This document shows positions 11,214-20,571 of a stretch of DNA of 64,000 nt, one piece after another. The translations under genes were made by a program, and so were the position numbers. The stretch's first letter is position 1. Every line of letters begins with the position of its first letter. The notes below the pieces were generated by a model. That model saw only the letters and a program-made list of their open reading frames with translations, did not search any database and was not told the DNA's origin. This DNA comes from Blepharisma stoltei (Eukaryota; Ciliophora; Heterotrichea; Heterotrichida; Blepharismidae): positions 811,001 through 875,000 of the forward strand of contig CAJZBQ010000041.1 in the NCBI GenBank assembly GCA_914767885.1, given 5' to 3'.

Positions 11214-11622
11214 AAGCAGGTGAATCCACTAGCTGCCGCTCATCGTGGTTCCAAAAAGTCGATGTATCACCTGTCCAAGGAATTAGATGACTTAATATGA
11301 AATTTTTAATAAAATAAAGATATTGCAAGCCATTCGATTTTACTATAAAAATATCTTTACCAATAAACTCTAAATTCTAAAGATCCTTATTTGTTATGGT
11401 CAATAAATTTTACTTAATTTATAATTTTTTTCTTCTTACTATCTAAATAAGGTATGAAATAAGAGCAATTACCGATTTTTTAATACCAATAAAAAGCCAT
11501 TGGGATCTTCCATTATTTAAAACACACTTTGCATCAATAAAAGCTAGCCAAACCTAAATCACCTATTATTCTTTCATGCTAAAATCTTAATAAAGCGCAC
11601 ATTAACAAACTATAGGCTAATA
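11214..11622. other. Divergent intergenic spacer
   Basis: Separates the COG2 start (minus) from a small plus-strand gene. The first 80 bp next to COG2 are GC-richer. No RNA gene, terminal repeat or direct repeat recognised. Confidence 0.35.
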
Positions 11623-11988
11623 ATGAAAGTATTTTTATGTTGTATTAAGTTTCCCAAAAAGAAAGCAGAAAGCAAAGAGCCTACAAACAACGAATATCAA
11701 AACCTCTCAAACAGCTACTCAATTATATCAATAAAAAGTTCTGACGAAAAATCTATGGGCTCTTCCACTTTGTTAAAAGAAAAATGCAATATTGTTGTGG
11801 ATGCTCCAAGTGCAGACGATACTAAAAATTATGAATATATTCAGAGAAAGCGGCCAAAAGCTTATAATTTATGCAACAACACTATAACTGTCAGACATAT
11901 AAAGGATAACAATGTAGGCTCGATGAAATATTCGCGTATTATCAGAATAAAGAAAAATCAAGCCACAGTCCCTCCTCCAAGCCTCTAG
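11623..11988 (+). CDS. Hypothetical small protein with N-terminal Cys pair
   Basis: Not recognised. It has 121 residues. MKVFLCCIKFPKKK at the N-terminus (hydrophobic, two Cys, then basic) resembles a palmitoylation-type membrane anchor. The rest is polar with a Ser-rich segment (residues 28-55) and a basic region near 85-112. No domains, TGA codons or inserts. Confidence 0.5.
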   Translation: MKVFLCCIKFPKKKAESKEPTNNEYQNLSNSYSIISIKSSDEKSMGSSTLLKEKCNIVVDAPSADDTKNYEYIQRKRPKAYNLCNNTITVRHIKDNNVGSMKYSRIIRIKKNQATVPPPSL

Positions 11989-12395
11989 GTCAGGATTGTT
12001 TATAAACTATTGCTTGCTTACAAAGTAATTTATATGTAATTCTAGCTCTCTCTCTGTGAGCTAGTAAAATTGTTTGCAATATTTAGAATGAATTTTACTT
12101 TTGATTTTTTTTTATACAGAAATTATAAAAAAAAATCCAAAAATTTGTAGGTAAACATCTGTCAAATAGCTTATAAAATATCTATTTAGAATGGCCATCT
12201 AAAATTTTAATAAAATTAGTTGAAGATGTAATAATAATTACCATATTATATATATGGCAAAATAAATTTTCGCTCATAGACGGAGTAATTTTCATAGTAA
12301 GCTTTCAGATAGGGAAGAGTTAAGCAAACTTAACAATAAAAGGTGTTTTTTGTAATTTCACATAAAACAAAATTATTAAATATTTATTAAAATAG
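11989..12395. other. AT-rich intergenic region with small palindrome
   Basis: No gene seen. A small inverted repeat (CTAGCTCTCTC...GTGAGCTAG) lies near 12043-12066. The rest is AT-rich and featureless. Confidence 0.3.
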
Positions 12396-13628
12396 TTATG
12401 GTTCTTTCGAAATCGACTCATTTGCTTTTTTCTTTGCCTTTGTGCGGTGCTTTTTACCTTTATGGTCTTTTTTCTTGCCACTTCTGCCTTCTTCCGGCAG
12501 CTGTGAATAGAACCCACTTGCATTCCTTCTTCTCTTAATATTATGCATCCCAACCCTATCCTTCTTGACTTCTTTTTTCTGCTTTTTTTGTTTTTTTACT
12601 TGTTTTTTTCTAGATTTTATATCAATTGCCAGCCTTTCAGGTGACAAAAATCTAAACCACTGCTGAGAAATATTATCAAGCCCAACTTCTGTAAACGCAT
12701 ATTGCCAATGAGGAAGTCCCAAATGCATGACCATAAGTCTAAAATAATCCGTAAAAGAATTCGCAATAAAAAACCAATCCCCTGATAAATCTTGAAAATA
12801 AATCTGAGGGTTAAAAACATTGTCTTTATACACAAGCCCCAGTCTGCCATCCTTTACATTTTTGTCTAAATCAAAGACTTTTATATCAGATAGGTCATTT
12901 TGGTCACTCCCCCCCTCTCCGTGAGTGAACAAAAAAATTTTGTTCACTCATGGAGGGGAGTTAATTTTTTTTTTTAAAAAATTTATATAGAAAATATTAT
13001 AGAAAAATTTTTTTTTCGAAATTTTAAAAAAATCCTAATTTGCAAAAATTGGAAAGCAAATATTGATTTAATTATTAAATTTTTTTTTAAAACGCAATTC
13101 GTTAAAATTAAACAGAATTAGCTCGAGATTTCATTATACTAATTATCACTTATATATCAATTTCTTTTTTCATAAAAAAAATTTTCTATTAAAAAAATTT
13201 TTGTTCACTCATGGAGTTGGGCTTTTGGGCAAAAAATAGGGGATTTTTTCTACTGGTTTTGTTCACTCACGGAGGGGGGAGTCAGGGAAAGGTGGATCAT
13301 CTCCAAGGCTACGTAGAATATATTGTTTCATAGGGAAAGGCTTGATATCATGCAGTTTATTTACATGCATTTGTCCTAGCGGCTGAGTCTGCGAGTTCAT
13401 TCTGATTTTCCATTGTAGCAGCAGTCCGTCTGAAATCTGCAAAAAACTTTTTATATCATCTGGCAATGTATAGGGGGCGTTTTCTTCTTCCCAATTTGAA
13501 AGCAAAACTTCAGCAACGCCTTGCCGTTCATTAAATTCTACTTCAGTGACCCCTGGATGGTTTTCTAAGAAAGAGATGACGCTGTCGCTTATTTGTTCAA
13601 AAATCTCAAGGACGCTTTGCTTATTCAT
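12396..13628 (-). CDS. TPGS2: Tubulin polyglutamylase complex subunit 2-like (TPGS2), interrupted by a MITE
   Basis: TPGS2 is a non-catalytic subunit of the TTLL1 tubulin polyglutamylase that modifies axonemal and basal-body microtubules. Seen: an SMI1/KNR4-type fold with LPDDIKSFLQISDGLLLQW and a later segment VFNPQIYFQDLSGDWFFIANSFTDYFRLM...GLPHWQYAFT, in the order and spacing of TPGS2, followed by a Lys-rich tail (about 75 residues). The two halves are separated at GDDPPFPD/QNDLSDIKVF by a 378-bp MITE; excision between the GTCA copies joins them in frame. Start MNKQSVLEIF (13628). An SMI1-family protein of other function is the alternative. Confidence 0.7.
12903..13284. mobile_element. MITE-family IES (copy M1) inside TPGS2
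   Basis: 378-bp insert with GTCA at both ends (12903-12906 and 13281-13284). Terminal inverted repeats: left ACTCCCCCCCTCTCCGTGAG, right the complement of ACTCCCCCCTCCGTGAGTG, each followed by AACAAAA. An extra inverted copy of the end motif lies just inside each end. The left two copies form a near-perfect hairpin (12908-12961); the right two flank a spacer with CCTATTTTTTG (on the complement). The AT-rich core near 13130-13165 (TTATACTAATTATCA) recurs in M2-M4. The flanks are not TA, unlike M2 and M4. Confidence 0.8.
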
Positions 13629-13688
13629 TTCTTAATATTAGGCGGGCCATGAATTTATATGAAAATAACCAAAATATTTTATATATGA

Positions 13689-14684
13689 TTAGATTTGTAA
13701 GGTTTCAAGCTTTTCTATGATTTTTTCTGGCTCGGACTCTCTAAAGCTGTCTGAAGCTTTACAGCAGGCTTTATATTTTTTATTTGACCCACATCAGCAT
13801 TTTTCGTTATTTGAGGGCAACTTAGCTGGCTTCATCCCTAAAGCTAAGCTTTTTTTGGATTTTTTTTCTTGCAGCTTTGGTGGCTCAGGCTCTTTTACTT
13901 CTTCTTTTGTTTCTTCTCTGGTAAACCCAAACTTTTTAGCTTGAGCCACATCATTGATTAAGCTTCCATGAAATTCATTAATAGCATCAATGCTGGGCGC
14001 CTCATGAAATCTCTCGATAAGGACTCTTTTGATTAAATTTTTATTTTCCTCATATAAAATTAAGGATGCATACTCAACTGCATCATTTCAAGTTTCGTCC
14101 GTAGCTTGTTCAAGGCTTTTGACTGTTCTTAATACGTCTGGTATTGATCTAGCAGGTTCATGAGTATCATCACCTATAAGTCTAACGCTATTATAATGGT
14201 CTCCGTCATGATATGACAAATGAATAGTTTTCACAGAATCATCATGATTTCGGACTTCCCAAATTGGCTGCCCTAGCATGTGGATTTTTATATTCACTGC
14301 CAAAGCTAGCGATAAAGCTTGAATTTCTAAATTTCCGCCCCACACAGAAAGTTTTCTCATATTAGCTATATATTCATCAAATTTTTTATCATCTTCTATA
14401 AAAGGCTCAAAGTCAGGGCGATTCTCAATCATAAATTCTACAGCCATATTTCGATAAATTTCATGAGCACTCTCTTCGCCAGTCAGCTGATCACTTATTG
14501 CTCTGAACAAGCAATTTCCGTCTCCTGTAATTTCTCTGATGTGTAGATTGAACGGCCTAAGCTGCTGTGACAGCTTAAAAAACTCAGTTTTCCAGGCAAT
14601 TTGGTCAAGATTTCTTCTTCCTTTGTTTTTTTCTCGTTGCTTTTTATTAGGATTTCCTTTTTTCCCTTTGTTCTTTTTGCCCAT
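13689..14684 (-). CDS. OTUD3-like OTU deubiquitinase with SEC-C zinc motif
   Basis: Cysteine protease that removes ubiquitin. OTU domain about residues 50-175: REITGDGNCLFRAISDQL holds the catalytic Asp and Cys, and YHDGDHYNSVR the catalytic His. A Lys-rich N-terminus (KKNKGKKGNPNKKQREKNKG) precedes it, as in OTUD3. A TGA = Trp near 14089 joins the OTU half to the C-terminal half, which has a UBA-like stretch (about residues 225-265) and ends with CWCGSNKKYKACC, a SEC-C metal-binding motif. Stop TAA at 13689-13691; 331 aa. The gene is divergent from OFD1-like with only 53 bp between starts. No inserts. Confidence 0.8.
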
Positions 14685-14737
14685 TATCTCCTTTTAAATG
14701 TTATATAACCCATAATAGTTCATAATTACATTTTAAA

Positions 14738-16973
14738 ATGAACCAAAAAGAAAACCTGTCTTCTTACAAAGCTGACCTTTTCCAACTTTTCAAACAGCAA
14801 GGCATGGACAACGACTTAAAAGCCATTATGCGAGCCAAGCTTCTTACAAAGATAAAAGGTCAGCACCAAGTGAAGCCTGACGACTTGAATACTCGTATAT
14901 TATCAAGCCTTTTTCTGGACTTCTTAAAAGCTCAAGGCTTCCAATACACCACATCTGTTTTTGTCCCAGAATGTGGAAACTCAGACAGGATGCTTTCACA
15001 AGCTGAGATTGCCCAAGCCCTTGGCGTGCCTCTTCCTGATGCCGGGTCATTTCTTGAATATATTATTGCACAGTTTAAAAAATCAGTGACTAAGCCTCAT
15101 ATGTTTGAAAGTGCAGCACAGACAGAAGATGATGCGGCTGTAAGCAATTTGGAAGAAAGATTGAGAAAGCTAGATATAGAATACATCCAAAAAACCAAAG
15201 TTTCAGATGACCCACAGACACTTGAAGAAAGAATGCTGAGGTATCAAAGGGAATGTGACACCCGCATGAGAAATGACCTTGCCCAAGAAATTGCAAGGGT
15301 CAGAGAAATCGAAATCAGTGCTTTAAGAATAGAAGAAGCCAATAAATATAGGCAGCAGCTTCAAAAAATCAGAACTGAGCAAGAAGAGTACTGAAGACAG
15401 CAGTTAGAAGGCTTAAAAGAACGAGAAAGAGAAGCCAGAGAACGGCTTATGATAAGAGAAAAAGAAATTGAAGCCAAAGAATACGCTCAGAGGCAGCAGC
15501 TGCTAAAAGATATGGAAGCCCTAAAACAAAAGGAAAAAGACTTAAAACGTGCAGTTGAGCTTGAGCTTGAAGGTGCAAGACTGCAAAAACAGTCCTGGGA
15601 GCAAAAAAAGAACGAAAGTGAATCCAAGCTTAAAGAAATGGAGGCATTAAGGACCAACATGGTAAATAAAGCTGAAGAAGACTTCTTCCACTATAAAAGA
15701 GAATATGAAAGAGAGCATGAAGAAGAACGAAGAAGACTTATCAATGAAAGAATGGAGCTAGAAGCGATGAGAAGAAGCCTAGATATGGACACTAGCAGGT
15801 CTAAAAATAATGAAGAAAAATGGCACATGATTTTTAATCTGCAATTTCCTGGCCGAAAAACAGTTTTTTTCTCTTTCAAAAATTTAAATATTTTTGCCTA
15901 TACACTGAAAAATTTTTTGTAAATTTTTGCATATGGCTAGTAGAATAAAATTTAGCCAAGAAAAATGCATGAAGCTGGAAAATGATTTATCAGAAGCTTT
16001 AAGGCTTAAAACATTATTCAAAGAAGAAAGGAAAAAATTTGAAAAGGAACTGGCTCAAACTAGAGAAGAGCTGAGAATTATGAATGAGACTGGCAGGAGA
16101 AATATGGATTTGCTGGTGCTGAAAGAAGAAGAATTAAAATCAGCAAGGGCTGACTGTGAGACTTATAAAAATTTGTTTTTGGAGCAGAGAGAGACAGTTA
16201 AGAAATACGAAAATTACCAGCAAGAAATAGTTAAAAAATTGACGAGGGAGGTAAATAATGTAAGAAGCTTGGGAAATGAGTATTTAAATGAGCTTGACCC
16301 AGGCGATGAATATTTAGCAGAAAGAAGGCAAGCTTTTGAAGCACTTTCAAGAGAAACTGTAGAGTTAGGCAGGACAGCTACAGAGCTTCTCAGGCCGGCT
16401 CCTATGATGAGGTTTTCTGACCCTTTTTCGTCTATAAAAATCCCGGGCAGGGCTACTCTTCCTTCATATAGCCACTACTCCCCCAGGACTTCTCCTAACC
16501 GTCAAGACGAGATCCCAGAAGTCAGTTCTCGACGTGAAGAAGAGGCCAAGTCTAGCCGTTCCCCACCTCCAGTCAGACAGCGCACCCCTGAGCAGCAATC
16601 TCCTCCTCCATACAGAGAGCCCCAAAGAACTCCTGAACAACAGACTCCTCCCAGATACCAAATGGCTTATGAAGAAGAAAAAAGCAGAAACAATCCAGCT
16701 ACAAATACCCGCCCTCAAGCCCCTTACATAGAACGTGAGCCTTCAGAAGACATAGAAGAAAGCGGGCACATTTTTGAAAGCGGCTACGACTATAACGAGA
16801 CTGAAGAAGAACAAAAACTCCCAACTCCTCCCCCTGTAGACCTCACAAGAAGAGTAGAAGACTACGAAGTCAAACTTAAAGAGAGAGAAACGTTCTCCTT
16901 AAGGCTGTCTCACCAAGCCTCCCCTGAAGAAAGCCAGGAAAGCTCTAGCATCGATTCTGATCCAATAATATAA
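14738..16973 (+). CDS. OFD1: OFD1-like centriolar LisH coiled-coil protein, one insert
   Basis: OFD1 is a distal-centriole/basal-body protein needed for ciliogenesis. N-terminus: a LisH-type region (LSSLFLDFLKAQGFQYTTSVFVPECG) typical of OFD1. Then long coiled coils with EYAQRQQLLKDMEALKQKEK, very like the OFD1 family, through a TGA = Trp near 15392. After a roughly 100-bp insert near 15836-15940 the coil resumes (ASRIKFSQEKCMKLEN). Then comes a Pro/Ser-rich tail (about from 16380, RTPEQQ repeats) and an acidic end. The family match is good at both ends of the coil; the C-terminal tail is not conserved. About 710 aa after insert removal. Confidence 0.75.
15835..15942. other. Short TA-bounded insert (IES-like) in OFD1-like gene
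   Basis: Frame changes and a TAA occur between EEKWHMIF and SRIKFSQEK. TA at 15835-15836 paired with TA at 15932, 15938 or 15941 (97, 103 or 106 bp) restores the frame in each case. The interior is T-rich with no coding character. The exact right boundary cannot be decided from sequence alone. Confidence 0.55.
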
Positions 16974-17034
16974 AAATATTTAAAAAATAGAATTTAATTA
17001 AAAATATTTTTAGAACAGTTTACATGTACAAAAA

Positions 17035-19992
17035 TTACTCCATTGAGGTATTGCGTGAATAAACTTCTAGGATCATGGTCGCGATTTCTTCAACAATCAC
17101 AAGGTCTTCATCTTGGCTTTGGTGCAGAATTTTTACAATGACAGGGTATAAGTTGTATTGGTCAAGCAGCTCTCTTGGCTTTTGGAATTTGGAGCATAGT
17201 AAGTATAAGAAATCTAAACAGTTTTTGACAAGTCCTGGCTGAGGCCTCTGAGATATTTCTGATACGATTTTTATAAAGATTGACGAAATCTTGGAAAATT
17301 CTCTGACACAGAGTTTGGAGGACCGGAGGATCTTGATAAAACACTGTAAAATGTGGTCGAAATAGGTAGAGGAAATAAAATATTTGACAAGAATACTTAG
17401 GTTTTCAGGAAGGACGAGCTCGGAAGAACACCTTGATGGGTCATATGTGACCCAGTTAGCTATTCCGTCTATAGCCCGAGAATATTTCGCGACATTTTTG
17501 ATAAATAAAGATAATATTGAATGAGAGCATAAAATTTTGCTACAATAAATAGACGCTGTGGGGATATTTAGCAGTAGCTGAAAGGCTAAATCTCCATTCT
17601 CCCCTCCTTTTTCTACAAAATTTTTCAAGATTTCTACCCCATTAGCGAGCACAAGCTGCTCTTGTCTAGCTGGGCTTAATTTCAATAAATAATTCAACGC
17701 TCGCAAAGCATTTTTCTTGACAGCGTCATCAAATTCGTGCTCTCTTCTCAAAATGCAGGCTAAATCTAGGATAATCCCTGAGTTTTCCAAAATCTGTATA
17801 TAAATTACATGCTGGATTGACCTTTCCCTTGATAAAAGTCTAATAATATTAACCAGCTTACTTTGAGCTTCTCCAGTCACATCATATATGCAGTTCACAA
17901 GGTACTGTAAATTATCTTCTTCACAAAATTTCTGTTGGACAGTTCGTGGTCCCTATTTATAATTTACTTTTGCAAAAAGAAGCAGCAAGTCGCATACATA
18001 GGTAAGGTTAAGCTCAGAGTCTTTGGCTTGGTTTATGTTATCAAGGGTGATTACAAGTCTTTCAATAGCACCATAGCTTGCTCAAATTCGTAAAAAATCG
18101 TCATTTTCGGATACTGTGAGGTCAAGCATACATCGGATGCCGAGGGTAACTATTCTATTTAATGGTAATTGGGTATATAAAAAATTTATTGTGGTAATTC
18201 ATTAGAGAAATATATAAATCACTGTTATTTTTGTAGTCTAAATCAATTACTTTTGGAATCGCTTCTATGCCTCCACTTGCGAGGAATAGCTTTTTTACGT
18301 CTGGCGAGGAGTGGGAAAATTGTCCTAAAATATAAGCGGCTTCTATACGGATCTCTTTTATGTATTCTTCCCCTGTGTATCTTAAAGCTAAAGGAAGTAG
18401 TCCAATCACGCAGACTCTTTCCTGTAGTATTTCATCTCCTTCACATATCTGGCTTAGTAGCTGGAGTGCTAGTTGGATTTTATTCTATTTTCTATTGATG
18501 TTTTTAAAATTATTGTCAAAAGCTGTCTGATAAAAAATAGATTTTTTCTATAATTCAAATTCCTATTAATTCTATCCAGCATATTATTTTCTTCTACCTC
18601 TTCCAATATTTCTTTAATATTCAAAATCATATCCCCAGCATTTTCCTTCAGCTTTGGATGCACTTTAATCATCTCAATCAGCTGCAGCTCAATTGTAAAC
18701 AAATTATGACTTCTCGAATTGAACGCTTCCAACAAATTATTAAACTCCCTCGTCTCTTTTGTAGTAACCTTATCATCTGCACTTACAAAGCTGATCCCTT
18801 CTGACACTATGCTAAGCGCTCTGCTCTCTCTCAGCTTCTGCAGACACGAATCAAATGACCCGTAGTCATCGCTTTCAATTTTTGTTGACTTACTAGCCGT
18901 TCTTGTCGTTGGTAAATGCTTTAGCATTTTTTGTGGCTCAGGGACTTGGACATTTATTTCTAAAATCCCGTCTTCTTCCTCTTCTGTGTCTTGCATGTGG
19001 AAGCTGCCTCTTGCTATATTTCTTCTATGCCCTAGAGGACTTGAGCACCTTTCGTCAGTTGCTGAGTCATTTATTTCTAATTTTTCTATTTCAATGATGC
19101 TGCCTATATGGCTTCTTATTGTGTTGACTTCTTCTGGGGTTTCAGTTTCTGGCTCTGCTGATTTTTGGGTTATTCATGGGTGTTTTAATAAAGCTTTGGC
19201 GTCCACGCGGATTAGTGGCTCCTTTTGGAAACATTTGGTTAAAAAGTCTTTAAGCTCTTCACTGATGTTTGTAGGCAAAGGCGGGGCTGGGTCTTGAACC
19301 ACTCGGTATAAAGCTTGCATGGGCTCTAAGTCGTAGTAAGGAGGACTTCCGGTGACAAGCTCTATTACGGTGCAGCCTAAACTTCAAATGTCGCAGGCAG
19401 GGGTCGTTGGGCCAGTTGGGTAGGCTATTTCAGGAGCCATCCAGTAAGGCGTCCCGACGACACTCATAGATTTTGTGGTTTCACTTAGCTTGGTAGCGAC
19501 TCCAAAATCTGTCAGTTTTACGATTCCGTCTTTCGTTGCAAGGATATTTGCCCCTTTAATGTCTCTGTGCACGATGCCTTGAGAATGCAAATAAACTAAG
19601 CCTAAAAGGACTTGTTTGATGTAAATTGAAACTAAACTTTCGTGAAATGGGCCATGCTTTTTGTTTATAGCTGCTAAGGAACCAATTTCGACGTATTCTA
19701 AAATAATGTTTAGATATTTGTCTGTTGAAATGACATCTACTTATTTTGTACCTATATATTTAACAATGTTTTCATGATTGAGCTTTTTTAGCAGGTGAAT
19801 TTCCATTTGAATTGAGTTTAGTTGATCGTCTGATATGTTGCTGAGGCTGATTTGCTTTATCGCCACTATTTTGGCATTTTCTGTGTTTAAACCTTTATAT
19901 ACTTTTCCGCTAGCTCCTTTACCAATTATTTCGCCTACTTGCTAAGTTATTTTTACATAAACTCCAATCATCTTCATTTGAGGCTTGGACAT
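17035..19992 (-). CDS. MAP3K-epsilon/Cdc7-type Ser/Thr kinase with ARM repeats
   Basis: Kinase domain about residues 10-270: [15 protein letters not shown] (P-loop), VAIKQI (Lys), [44 protein letters not shown] with TGA = Trp. The C-terminal two thirds are ARM/HEAT-like ([23 protein letters not shown]). Kinase plus C-terminal ARM is the MAP3K-epsilon/Cdc7/SepH layout, which acts in septation/mitotic-exit signalling in other eukaryotes. Three 15-nt introns (19942-19956, 19737-19751, 17953-17967) and a 55-bp TA-bounded insert (18160-18216) must be removed. A one-base shift remains near 18475 in an A run: adding one A joins ENRIK to [10 protein letters not shown]. Start MSKPQMKM (19992). Confidence 0.8.
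17953..17967 (-). other. 15-nt intron in MAP3K-like gene
   Basis: GTAAATTATAAATAG between LLFAK and GPRTVQ. It contains an in-frame TAG; removal keeps frame. Confidence 0.85.
18160..18216. other. Short TA-bounded insert (IES-like, 55 bp) in MAP3K-like gene
   Basis: TA at 18160-18161 and at 18215-18216. Removing 55 bp joins NNSDL to [12 protein letters not shown] in frame; the interior carries a stop. A nearby TA pair gives an equivalent one-residue variant. Confidence 0.65.
19737..19751 (-). other. 15-nt intron in MAP3K-like gene
   Basis: GTACAAAATAAGTAG between NIVKYI and DVISTDKY of the kinase N-lobe. It contains TAA in frame. Confidence 0.9.
19942..19956 (-). other. 15-nt intron near start of MAP3K-like gene
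   Basis: GTAAAAATAACTTAG between MKMIGVY and QVGEIIGKG, just before the P-loop. Confidence 0.9.
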
Positions 19993-20571
19993 TTATAAAT
20001 AGAATTCTTGCATTTAAAATCAATATGATTTCAAATAAAATTTTTATTATGAATATGCAGATGCACACTTTTAGATTGATAGTATCTTATTAGTCTTTAG
20101 GATTGAGACGCTTGAACCATAATCTTCTTGCCTTATAGGTGCTACTCTATATTCCTTATATGGCATTGATTAAGGTCTTCCACCAAAAGCTTTCAATTAT
20201 AAAGTCAATAGTTATTTTAAATTAAATTTCTATGCCTTAAAATTTTGTTTATGAATTTTATTTTTCTTTTCATAAACTCCTACTCGTATTAGAATGTAAA
20301 AATGCTTTGAAATCTCTGAAAATAAAATTATTATCTCAGCAATTTAACTATGCACAACATATATTCTCACAATAATTATTTATTTTCACTTACTTTTATG
20401 GAGAAACATATGATTTTACTTATAATAATACATAAAATGATAGAGAATTAGCGCCTTAAATATTGAGGCTATATATATTCGGTTGGATAACTACTAATAA
20501 TTACTTTTTTTTGCGAATTTACTATGGTGGATTCGAAATTATCAAAATTATAATATATCTAGAAGTAAGTA
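19993..20571. other. Divergent AT-rich spacer between two kinase genes
   Basis: Separates the starts of the MAP3K-like and cGMP-kinase genes. AT-rich, with several ATATAT tracts. No repeat ends or RNA gene recognised. Confidence 0.35.
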
